Shown here: positions 38,558 through 49,566 of the stretch, in pieces
How the letters are laid out: each line of letters starts with the position of its first letter
Numbering within the stretch: position 1 is the stretch's first letter
Assembly (NCBI RefSeq): GCF_041296385.1
Contig: NC_091015.1
Span: 58,780,345-58,844,344, forward strand
From: Aphelocoma coerulescens
Lineage: Eukaryota > Chordata > Aves > Passeriformes > Corvidae
Reading direction: 5' to 3'
Length of the DNA stretch: 64,000 nucleotides
Position numbers and translations under genes: made by a program
Notes under the pieces: generated by a model
What the model saw: only the letters and a program-made list of their open reading frames with translations
The model's database searches: none
Told to the model about the DNA's origin: nothing

Positions 38558-38858
38558 CACTGATCCCTGCTGGGAGATGGGCTGGGCATCAAGCAACAGG
38601 AGGTGAGCAAAAATGTTGTGCATCATTTGTTTCTCTTGGGCTTTATTCCCCACTCTCTCTCTCTCCTTTTCATCATCATCATAATTATTATTATTGTCAT
38701 CACCATTATTATCAACTTTATTTCAATTATTTAATTGCTATTAACTCATGGAGTTTATCTTTTTTTCCACTTCTCCTCCCCATCCCACCAGAGAGGCAGA
38801 GGAGAGTGAGCAAGCAGCTGTGTGGTATTTAGCTGCTGGCTGAGGTTAAACCATGACA
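38558..38858 (+). mobile_element. 3' part of an ERVL-type LTR joined to the pol remnant
   Basis: Alignable by eye with 18486-18743 of the solo LTR: CTGCTGGGAGATGGGCTGGGC, then TCTCTTGGGCTTT, an expanded CATCATCAT/ATTATTATT tract, TTTATTTCAATTAT, CTCCCCATCCCA, GTGAGCAAGC, and the terminal GGTTAAACCATGACA. The LTR is entered after its TATA region, so U3 and the pol-LTR boundary are deleted and integrase sequence runs straight into mid-LTR. Confidence 0.85.
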
Positions 38859-41800
38859 TAACTTCAAGAAGCAAATGCTCCTCAGTTAACCTCCATGATC
38901 CGTGGTAGATGTCAAGCCACAGCCTGACTGTGACCTTTTGAAGATCTGCAAGAATTACATGCAGACAAGCATTTGCTTGCTCTATGGTGCAACATTGCCC
39001 TTTCTTATCTGAAAAGTTGACCCAGCTGTGGGCAGGGTTTCTCTCTCCACGTATTTGGTCACCCAAAATAAATATGGCATGATTTAACTCCTACCAACCT
39101 TCCGATACTGTATTTCAATATTGCATTCAAATTGTCCAATACAGAAATTACTTTGAAAATAATTTAAATGTAATTTTCCACTCTAACAATCAGATCCTGA
39201 GATCTAAAGCATCCCTTCCTCTTGGCATGAAAAGCACTTTATAAACATTCATTAATCCCATCCTCATCTTGAAAATGTGAGAAGTAGCACATGCAAATGT
39301 AGTTGCAAAAAACCCACAAAGTAAACTAAAGGAAGAGTAAATCACATCTGTTCCCTGGACCATCTACTCCTCATACCTCAAGTTCCCAGCAATTAATCCT
39401 CAACTGAAGAACTAGACTGAAATAACCCACAAACCTTCTCCTTTGAAACACAGTACATTTCACAGAAATGTTGTTCAGCCTTCTCTATTCAGTAGCACTG
39501 TTTGGAATTGGTAGGAGACTCAGTGTCTCAGAAGAACATCAGCCAATTTTCAGTTCTTAATAAAGTGGCTGCTAATGGTAGCCTTAGATAGCAATACATG
39601 TTTTGATTGAAGAAGATTTTTACCCTTTATTGCTCAGTTTAAAACATAGACTGATAATTCACTGTTTTCTATAACACAGTTTTGCCATTTAAAACTTTTT
39701 CAATAATTTTAACCTTTGTTTGCTCCTGAGTTTGATCATTTTTGTAATGAGACCTGAATGAAATCCTACCCTCGTTTTACCACGGCCTGGAAAACCAGGA
39801 CACTCTGCTTCCATCAGAGCATAAGTCACAAATTTTTACCTTTGGCATTGGGCTTAAACACACATCAGTGACAACTTTGTTTGTAAAGTCAGGTAACTCT
39901 TTTGGCTAGGAAAACCCAAGAGAATCTGAAAACTGCTACTCTCTGTAAAGCTGGCCACATAGTCTAAGGCATTCAAATCAAGACCAAATACACTTGGAAA
40001 AGATGGCAGTATATGCAGAACATCAGCATTTTGCTTAATCACTTTGTTTGCCAAATCATGTCCTTCTCTGGAGGGCTGCCATCCGAACCTGGAGGATGAA
40101 AAAGCAAAGGATTCGTGCTTTTTAAAGAATGGCAAAATGTTGTCAGATCATAAGATATATGAAAAAATATTGCCAGCTGCTCAATTTACTGAAACATTCT
40201 GAGAGAGTGTAGTGCAGATGAGAGTGCAGAAATTGGCTTAGGATCAGGAAATATCTTGTACTGGAACAATCAGCCAACATACAAGAAAGACCCTGAAAAA
40301 CTGTAGGATTAATTACGTAATATACATATGTTTCCCATAAACTTGACTTTCAAATTCAGAATAATTTACAATAATTAAAAGCATTCTCCAACTCAGGTCA
40401 AGACATCAGAGTTGTTGAATTGCTGGTAACAACTAATGCTTGATATATTTTCTTTGACTGTTTCTACTACTGGAAGTTATGTTTATTTTTCTTTTTTTTT
40501 CTTTTTTTTTCTTTTTTTTCTTTTTTCTTTTTTTAAAATTTTTTTTATCCTTTTTCTTTTTTTTTTTTTTTTGAGAGAAAAGGAAAGATAAGCAAGCCTT
40601 CAGAAGGAAAAAAAAAATTCTAGGGGTAAAAAACTGTAAGTTTTTTCAAAATTCTAGACCATTTCTTTATATGCCCGCATCATACCTGTGATTTGATTGG
40701 ATTTTAGCATAGTGTTGACTCCTGTTTTCTTAATTGCATGCAGCTATTGAATGAGAAGTGACAACAGAACATGATTTATATATGACATAATAGAACAAGG
40801 TTTTATTCTGCTTCTGTTTGTGCTATTTGAAGGAATAAGTTTTTAGGGTGCCAAAATTATTGCTAGCCTTGTTAACTACTTTGGAAGCAAAATAGTTGAC
40901 ATAAGGACAGCCAAATCTGTTCTTTTATGAAAGTGCAATAAGACAGAAAATCATTTCATTGTCAGATAATGCTTCAGTTTATATGACACAATTAGATTTG
41001 CAACAAACTACAAACAGATTTGATAATGTCACTTGCAACAACAATCCTGGAAGAAGCAATAGTGTAGCATTCAGCTCCCTGACGCCAATGAGCTGGAAGC
41101 AACCTGCCAAGGAGCAGCTGATTACCCAATCCAGAGTTACACGTATGAAACTGAAAACAGACTTTGACAGGCTATAGATCCTATTTTTTTAATTTGTCTC
41201 CCAACTACATAACAAGCTTAGCTCCAGTCTTCATGCATTAATATTCCAAACACTCGGCTCATTAGTCTAATCAAGGGATGGGAAGACCACACAAATGTAT
41301 GGATTGTTCAGCAACTCTGACCCCACTCATTCACACACATGTAATAGCCCTGCCATTCACTCATGCATAGAAATGATCACAAAAGCAAACAATGCCGTGC
41401 TCACTCATTCACTTAATTAGTTAGTCACTGTTTCACTCACTTGGTTGACTCAGTCCTTCATACTTACAGCCTTAGAATCTCATCTCACTTTCCCAGTGAG
41501 TAATGTCAATTAAAATTCACTTAAGGCCCACATAGATTGAGAAAATCAGAATGACACCCTCAGTCTGACAGATACTAAACTTCATGAAGCAATCCTTCAA
41601 TGTGACTTGGAGTATTTTAAGATCTTAAGTAGAAATTTATTGCTTCACAGGCCTTGCTTAGCCTTCTCTTTTTCTCCTCTTTAACACTCTTGCTTTGAAA
41701 GCAAAAGATGGGTTTCTGCCCTCAGTATTATTTAAGTAAGCACTATTGAGAGCTAAATCAGACTTTTTGTATGCAAATTATAGACAAGGTTTCAACACTT

Positions 41801-44800
41801 ATGCAGTTGTCAGCTATCTACCCTTCAAAAACATTTCCCAGCGTCAGTTTGCGCAGACACTCAGTTATTTCATAATTTTCTTGGCTAAGGTCCAGCTCCC
41901 TTAATTTCTCTTAGCTGTATGTTTTGTACCCAGCATGAAGACTTCAGAGAGGAAAGTGATATGTAACATTTTTAAATTGTTAAACCAATGACTTTTTTTA
42001 TTCTATGAGGCAAATTCAGATCGGTCATTCTTTCCATTACATATCTGACCAGCATATTCAGCTGACACTTAAAATGTAATGTCTGTCAGTCTCTTGACCA
42101 AGTCTTGCTTCCCTGCATAACAGAGTTTAATGAACAGGTCTGTCTGTACTTGTACATACACATAAATCACTGCAGCAGTGATCCTTTCATAAAGCATGGT
42201 CATAAAGCATGAAAAGCTTACCAACTTCTGGTTTTAGAAATGGATTATTTTCCCAGTAAAAGCTTTCTCAGACCAGCAGAAGAGTGTACTTTTTTACCAT
42301 TTTGATCTTCAGAGATGTGTATATACAAAGACCTGCAGATTTGTCAAAAAATAATTAGAAATAACTAGAAATCCTTATACCTAGGAAGTAAACTCACTGA
42401 CACAATGTCACAAGAGTGTAATCCCTTTTCTAAACCTGCATTGATTTGGATGTTTTTATTGGGGGCTAAGACTGGAAAAGAAAAAGCCTGGGGTGCAAAA
42501 GGGATAGACATTTTGTACTTTGTACATCTCCATAAACTTTTGTGAACATTTTATTTTCATGACTTGCATTAGACAGTTTATTTAATGGGTGGATGAGTAT
42601 CATGATCCTTTTACTTTCACTGTGAAGTCTTTACTGTACATCTTCTTAAACTGATTTTTGATGATATAACTTATGAATCCTGGCTAGATATAACAGTTTA
42701 TCAAATCCACTTTCAAATTATAGGTATTTCTAGTCTTATCCCATAAAGGCAAGAAGACTGGGTATTTTTCTTTCAGTTTAATCAAGTTTATATTGATAAA
42801 CATTATTTTCATTTTTACATTTATGAATTTACCAACCTTGAATATGTCAGATCTCATGTGTATATATATAACATAATATGCATTATTGTAAAACAGGCAT
42901 GTGGGGTTGGCATAAGTGCAAATACCTCCTACTATTTTAGATGTCAGGATTAGGTGACTCTAGGACAGAACAGGACAGTACCTTTACAAACTAGGATTTG
43001 AAAGTAGACATGACATAAATATCAAAGAGAGAACGAGGAGGGGAAAATGATGCTAAAAATGGAGGCATATGAATGGCAAATTCACACAGAGATGAAAGGG
43101 TGGTTACATTTGGAGGTAATCCTTTGGAGGTGAAATGATGAACAGAGGAAAGACCTCACGACTGCATTTGCTTTTGCAAACAGTCTGACTTATCCCCACA
43201 TGTATGTTGCATGTGGCTGTCTGAAGAAGTACCTTCTGCAGCCAAACATGATGATTTGATTCTAGTCCGTGAACCCTGTCCCTATGCTAGGATAATTTAG
43301 CCACTGCCACCAGAGAACTTTGACACATCAGAAACACAATATTCAAATAGAGCTCAGGCTTTTAATCTTGGATGTGGTCTGATGGGAGACCATTATCCAT
43401 CAACACTCATTGAATATCCACTCGAACCTTTAAATTTGCAGCAAAATTCTCACTTGTGAGTGGCACACTCAGCAGTATCATACAGCTACACTGCCAAAAC
43501 CACCTGGAAATGAGGCCAGGGCTTTGCAGTTTAAGTTCTCAGGCATATATATTTGTGGCAATTTTGTGATATGATACCATTTAGACCTTTAAGTGGTTTG
43601 AATATAAGAGTAAATGCAGGTCAGGTAAGGAATAAAAAGAAAAGGAAAATGCAAGCAGACAAGGATGAGAAAGTACTTTTCTCACACAACTTAAGCAGCT
43701 TCTGTGGCCACTAAAAAATCAGAAGTAGATTCTTTGAGGTGTAAGAATTTCCTAGAGATAGTCTTAAAGACAAGTTCATTCCCAGTTGAAGGCAAGGGAA
43801 GCCAGTTAATCCCTTTCACAAATGGAAATGGATGATCACATGCAATAAGGTTCATCTCTGCGTGTTAAAGAAAATTAGTGGAAAATCACTTACATTGCTT
43901 CAGTTGTTGTATAAAAACAGCACAGGAGCTTTCCTTTCAGCAACATTTCTGCTTAGCCAAAAGGATACTGTCCTGCATTTAATATATAACCATAGATTTT
44001 GTCAGTTGTTTGCATCACTCTTGCTCCCACCTTTATTTGTCTTGCATCCCCAGTAAAATCTCCTTGAACACAGTATGACAGAGCTGAGGTGGCCCAGCAT
44101 ACTGAAAACACTTAAACCCGGTATAAAATATATTACATACCTTTATCAAGATGCATGAGGCAAACATTCAGTGAAAGGTCAGGTAGTTTTCTGTTACTTG
44201 GGGGTGAGCGTGAGGTGTGGGTGTGCGACTGATGCGTTTGCAGAGCTAGGAACCAGCTGCATGTGTTACCATTCACAGCATCAGATGAGGGCAGCCTGTA
44301 AATGGCATAGAAATCTGTGCATTTTCCTGTAACAGCACTGCATCAAATCCTGGCTAGGTTTAGCAATATACTCCCCGTTAAACCTTTTTTTCATGCATGC
44401 AGTCTGTCTAACTGTCATGGTGCTCCGGTGTTAGACAATACACCCACACTTGCTGCTGAACACATTTTGCACCTAGACTGAGAACATCTCCTTTGGTTGG
44501 GTGAGTTTCCAGGTACTGGTTCTTGTGACAAGTGCATCAAGTGAATTGGCAGCGACTCCTTTAGTTGCATAGCAGGCAGAGAGTCCACAGCAGGAGTAAC
44601 TTCTGCTAGCAGGGACCCTTAGAGCATGGCGTGGTGCTTCTTTTGGGGGCACGCCTTCGGTGGTGGCTCTGTGCTGTGGTCCTCTCCAGGCCCCAGGCCC
44701 TGTGCCTTCAAGCCACAGCACTCTACTTTCAAATGTGAGGGAAGACAGAAAGGACAATGCAGGACCCTCAAGCACCATTCCTGAGACGTGGCAGGTCTGA

Positions 44801-47656
44801 CAGACACTGGTGTATGTGTTTGCAGTGTTTGCATGTTTGCAGTGACTCGTGTCCTCCTCATTTACCCTAATGAACAGCATGCCCAAAGTTACGTTGGCCT
44901 ATTTTCTGATTATTAAATTCAATTCTGCAGAGAAGCATATGGCAAACTGGGAAAAAAAAAGAGGTCAGAAAGGGTGTGCGAAGCAGTTCATAAGGCTGCA
45001 CTTCTTTCAGGGAAATTGGTCCATAAGTACCATTAAGATACTAATGGAAAAACATTTTAAAACATAGCTGATCTCAAAGTGGCTAGTTACAAAACATAGT
45101 CCTTAATTGCTTGTTAAAAGTTAACACAAACCCCTGCTTTTTTATAATAATGTTACAAGAGGCCAATTCTTAAAGAAGGGTAGGGTAGGCTGATTTCTGT
45201 GTAATCGTTGCTGTGCATAAAAGATACATTATTACAGATTTAGACCGTACTTACTTCAGATTTTAGATTGTACTTACATTTCCATGTATGTAGACATTTT
45301 GTAAAATCTCATCAAATTGACATGGACCAAAATGCAGAATTTCAGACACACAACAAGCTGGGGTATCAGGAAAAGTACAGTTAGGAAATGAATGATTAGT
45401 GTATGGATGGAACTTTTTGAATAAATAAGATATATTAAAAAAAAAACAAAACACAAAGAAACAAAGATCATGCTCCTTAAACGTACTGCTGGATGAAATA
45501 TTACTTGCAGTGCTATCAGCTTTGATTGTAGGGGTAGGTGTAACCAGGACAGGGTGTGCATCCTCCTTCCCTCCCCTCCATCGAGAAGAGAGCTCAAACA
45601 CAAGCAGACGGAACCTCTCGTGGCTGTGTGACTAATCCGTGGAGCCCACCAGCCCGCGCCACAGAGGAGACCCAGCCCAAAGCTGCACACAGCTTTGTTA
45701 CGCTGCCATTCCGGAGCACAAAGGAAAGCGACGCTGCCATCAGCAAGTCACCAGCTTATCTACAAGAATTACGGATGCAGCTACCGGCGTGTCTGCTCCG
45801 GGCTGCTGGTGCTGGGGGCAGCCTTGCTGTGCCTCTCTTGAATGAAACCAGGTGGGCAAGGGCAAAACTGGCCAACATCTCTTGTTATTCCAGGCCAAGG
45901 TAGTTCCCAGACAGGTCTTGCTTGGTTCCCCCAGCCAGCTATATGAAAAAATACCACATGATTCTGACTACAAGGAAGTATTAGGATAATAGTGCATGAA
46001 GAATAACCTATCCTTAGGAAATACTGCCTCATTTGAAATATAAAAAATATCTAAAAGAAACCAGTTAACTGTTTATTTTGCTTTGCAGCAAAATTTTGTT
46101 CGTACCTTTTTTCGCCTGGACTCGAATTGCACTCTTTTAAAGGGTGAAAAGAGGCACATAAGTATCCCCCCATGGAAGCAATCATAGTTAGGAACATTCT
46201 CTGATGCTGTCAAACAATAATTTTTATGTCTACTTGATGCTGGTGATCTAGCACTGACAAATCCTTATTCTACTCTTTAGTCATACATACAATATGAATG
46301 TACAGGTTACATTCGTGAGTTGGGAACGTGGAAAAAGCTCTTCTACGGTGTGTTAGATATAAAAAAAGGGCAAATGCTTTCAACAGTTCCAGAAGGGTCT
46401 AAAACTGATACTTTTTTCTTGAGCCTGATTTGATTTCATTGTCATGTAACACGTGTATATTTCTTCAATGTTAGTCATTTTTCTCAAAAGCACTGTTCCA
46501 TGCTGCCACCAGAATTCACTCCTTTCAGAAGGGCTCCTCAAAATACCAGGTTTTGTAATTCTTTCAAAAATTGTTGCACTATTTTTACCTAAAGATCCAA
46601 TCTGAATGTCTCCGCATAACACAGATCCTTGTTCAAATAGTTGTTCTTTAATCACAAAAATACAGCAGGAACAGAAAACCACTTGGGTGGTTTACTCTGT
46701 GAAAACAGAAAGTCTGTATGGAGCTTGTTGCAGCATTAAACCCCTGTGTAGAGAATCAAACAGTTGCTAAAATTCTCCTGGATTTTTGAGACAGCCTGAG
46801 CTATGGATCGGGAAATCAACACCTCATGGAGTTTCTCGACTGGAGTTCATCAGTTTTAGCACCTAGAATGGAGCCTTGGTGGAGAGGTTGTTTTGCTACA
46901 GTGCAAGGGAGAAAGAGTAACTCAGTTCAAAACATGTTAAGTTTTCTAGTTTCGGGTATAGCAGATGAATAACCTTTTGTGCAGAAGAGGAAAAGGATGT
47001 GATCAGTGCTGAGGTCTAGTTCACAGGGTAGGTTCTACAACACAGATTTTTCCACCTTATGACTGAGTGTACCTGTTACATTGTTACCTCATGCTTATTT
47101 AACAATTGCAATTTTTCTTGCTGGCTAAAACCAGATCACATGAAGTGCAACTTGAAGGACCAAAATAAATTACAAAACCTAAGTTGTGAAGGTTGTGAAT
47201 GACTGGGTAGCCATTTTGGTGGTGGCAGCCATCTTGGTGCAGAGTAGATTCAAAATAGCTGAATTTCCAGAAATGACTAATATTTTTCAAATGTAATATT
47301 TTAAAGACAATCTTACCAATTGTCAGCCACTCCACTAGAGTTAGAGGAAGGTTATAGCCATCTACTACACTATGACATGTAACAGTAACAGGAAATAATT
47401 TCTGCTGCATGTTTTTTTGCTCATAACTCATGAAACCCCAGAGATTAAAAAAACAAAAAAGAAAAATGAGCTATTATTAGAAACCCCTTTTCAAGGCCAT
47501 GAGGTAAATCAAGAATGTACAGTGTAGGAATGCCCACACTTGAGATCTCACTCCAAGTTTAATACACAATGAAGTCTGGAAATTTTAAGTATTTACACTT
47601 AGAGATTACAAAAACACACGAGCACATTGCCTTTAAGCAGAACACCAAGCCTTACT
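38859..47656. other. AT-rich intergenic DNA upstream of EZH2; no gene recognised
   Basis: About 8.8 kb. It contains the T-rich array at 40.5 kb, a loosely repetitive TCAC/CATTCA-type stretch at about 41.32-41.47 kb, and a modestly GC-richer patch at 45.55-45.9 kb with overlapping chance open frames. No known exon or RNA is recognised. Confidence 0.5.
40482..40572. repeat. T-rich array with period of about 10 (CTTTTTTTTT)n
   Basis: Successive C plus T(7-9) units, decaying into shorter units and an AAAATTTT interruption, then a final T-run before GAGAGAAA. A slippage-prone polypyrimidine tract. Confidence 0.9.
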
Positions 47657-48010
47657 TGACATGTAAGCCAACTGCATTATTTGGGAATGAAGGTGCATTT
47701 GTGATCTATTTCCCCCTCAAGAGACTTTTATCACTCAGGACCTCATTACAGTGGCCGCTGCTCATTTTTGGAGCTTTGACCCTGTGGAAGCACTAAGGTA
47801 TTCACAAGGAAAAGGGGAGCTGATATTTGGTGAGGAGGGATGTCGGACGTAAGGATGTGTCCATTGCTCCAGAGCACATCGGAAGTGGCACTTGATGTGG
47901 GGACGCATCTGAAAGGGATCTAGTGGCAAGGGAGGTGCAAGCACCCATTATAAAACTCATCTTGGCATTTTTATTTTTCGCTGCTGAAGAGGTGTAAAGG
48001 CTGGAACAAC
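47657..48010. repeat. Direct duplication upstream of EZH2, distal copy (A)
   Basis: It starts TGACATGTAAGCC and ends at GGCTGGAACAACC. It aligns with the proximal copy at 48505-48858 over its whole length, with an offset of 848-850 bp apart from small indels. Shared blocks include CAAGAGACTTTTA, TTACAGTGG, GATATTTGGTGAGGA, CTTGGCA and CTGCTGAAGA. I count about 6 CpG in this copy. Confidence 0.9.
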
Positions 48011-48504
48011 CAGAGAGCAGGACCACAGCAGAGTAAAGGTGCACGAATCCTCCAGGTTTAAATACAACCTCGGCAACAAGATTGATGAGCATGGTTCGCG
48101 GGCTAGAAACGAGGGAAACGACAGCAACCTTAGAGGCTGGAGACAGCACGTAGCGAGCAACAGGATCCGAGCCTGATGCGGAGCGAGCACTTCGCTGCTG
48201 CTGCTGCGATTTATGACATCCCCCCACAACAGGGGGAAACCGCGCTGGATGCGGAGCAGCGAGGGAGAGGAAGCTGCCGGTGCGACGCACTAAAGGAGGG
48301 CTGGTGGCGGTAAAGTTTGGGCGGGCAAAGGTCAAACACGCGGACACGAGGCAGCAGAGCTGCAAAGTGACTCAGCCGGCCGAGACATCCACCGGGGAGC
48401 GGCGGGGCTGCCCCGCAGGCGTGTGCGCGGGCTGTCCCCTGCCTCCAAGGCTGACACATCCTCGTTCTTCCTCGTTTCTAATCTGTGAGCCACGCTCACA
48501 GATC

Positions 48505-48858
48505 TGACACGTAAACCTACGGCGTGGTTTGGAAATGAGGGCGCGTTGGTGATTTATTTCCCCCGCAAGAGACTTTTACCAGTCAGGACCCCCTTACAGT
48601 GGACGCTGCTCATTTCTGACCCTGAAGATGCTCTGAGGTAGCCACAAGGAAGCGGGAAGGCGATATTTGGTGAGGAAGGATGCCGGCACTTGTGGAGGCA
48701 AGGATGCGGCGATTACTCCAGTGCATCTCGGAAGTAGCAGTCGATGCGGGACGCATCGGAAAGGGATGCGGTCACAAGGGAAGGGCTAAGTACCCGCTAG
48801 GAAAACTTATCTTGGCAATTTTATTTCTCCCTGCTGAAGATGGAGAAAGGCTGGAGTG
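48505..48858. repeat. Direct duplication upstream of EZH2, proximal copy (B)
   Basis: It starts TGACACGTAAACC and ends at GGCTGGAGTGACC, inside the CpG island about 0.5 kb upstream of exon 1. It carries about 19 CpG against about 6 in copy A. A 9-bp segment present in A (after GCTGCTCATTT) is missing here. About 500 bp of unique sequence separates the copies. Confidence 0.9.
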
Positions 48859-49341
48859 ACCTCCAGTGGCTGAGCTCCCGCGCCAGGGGAGCAACAGGCG
48901 GAGCGGCGGCGGGGACCCAGGGCCCGCTCCGGGCATTCCCGCCCCCCGGGACCGTTACGGCCGTTACGCCTCTCCCGCTCTCGGACCGATTCAAACTCGG
49001 CAGCGGCGCCGAGCGGGAGCGGCAGCGCGGCCCCTCCCGGTGCCCGCCAATCCTCTCGCCTGCCTCCCTCCCCTTTCCCCTCCCTCTGCCCCCTTCTCCA
49101 CGTGAGGCGGCCGGAGAGTTTCAAGCCTCCCCGGCGCGGCGCAGCCCCGGGCCCGGCCCCGCCGCGCGGCGCGGGGGGAGCGGGCGCGCGGGGGGCGGGG
49201 GGCGGCGGGAGCGGGGGGAGCGCGAGCCCCCCGTCCCCCCGCGCGGGCAGCGCGAGAACAAAGAGTTCTCCCCACCCCTCCCTGCCCCCCCCGCACGTGG
49301 GGAGCGAGGCCACGCCCCTCACCCCGCCCCCGCCGCCCCCG

Positions 49342-49442
49342 ATTGGCTCGGCGGGGCCCCGGCCGCGTCCGTCCGTCCAATGGGGGCGGCGCTCGGCGCT
49401 CGCCAATGAGCGCGATGGCGATTGGGCCGGCGCGTTTGGCGC
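49342..49442 (+). promoter_or_regulatory. EZH2: EZH2 core promoter: four CCAAT boxes and an E2F site
   Basis: CCAAT boxes (NF-Y type) lie at 49342-49346 (inverted), 49377-49381, 49403-49407 and 49421-49425 (inverted). They are followed by TTTGGCGC at 49435-49442, which fits the E2F consensus TTTSSCGC. There is no TATA box. The tract around the last CCAAT box and E2F site is nearly identical to the human EZH2 5' end as I recall it. EZH2 is an established E2F target, and clustered CCAAT plus E2F sites are typical of proliferation genes. The last two CCAAT boxes and the E2F site lie within the inferred exon 1 start region. Confidence 0.85.
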
Positions 49443-49566
49443 TCGGTCCGGGAGGGTGAATCCGGCAGCCGGAGGCGGAGGGAGGCAGAGCGGGAGCGCC
49501 GAGCGGAGCTGGCGGCGGCACCGGCGGGAGTGGCGGCGGCGCGGAGCCGGGGCGGCGGGGGGGCGG
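49385..49566 (+). other. EZH2: EZH2 non-coding exon 1 (5' UTR)
   Basis: The segment beginning GGCGGCGCT and running through GCGATGGCGATTGGGC and CGCGTTTGGCGCTCGGTCC (49412-49448) matches the start of human EZH2 mRNA as I remember it, including the order GGCGGCGCT, GATTGG, GTTTGGCGCTCGG. The rest is a GGCGGCGGC-rich stretch, as in human. The exon probably ends at a strong splice donor, CGG|GTGAGT, with GT at 49567-49568; the human exon is of similar length. EZH2 encodes the SET-domain H3K27 methyltransferase of Polycomb repressive complex 2. Its start codon is in exon 2, which I could not find in this window. The transcription start is inferred by alignment to human, so the left edge may shift by tens of bases. 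The EZH2 identity also fits the position beyond the Y RNA cluster from PDIA4. Confidence 0.85.

Noticed and set aside
47657..48858. Duplication upstream of EZH2 as a pair of retroviral LTRs
   Set aside because: The copies lack convincing TG...CA ends, a TATA/poly(A) arrangement, a primer-binding site or any retroviral sequence between them. The spacer is only about 500 bp of CpG-rich unique DNA.
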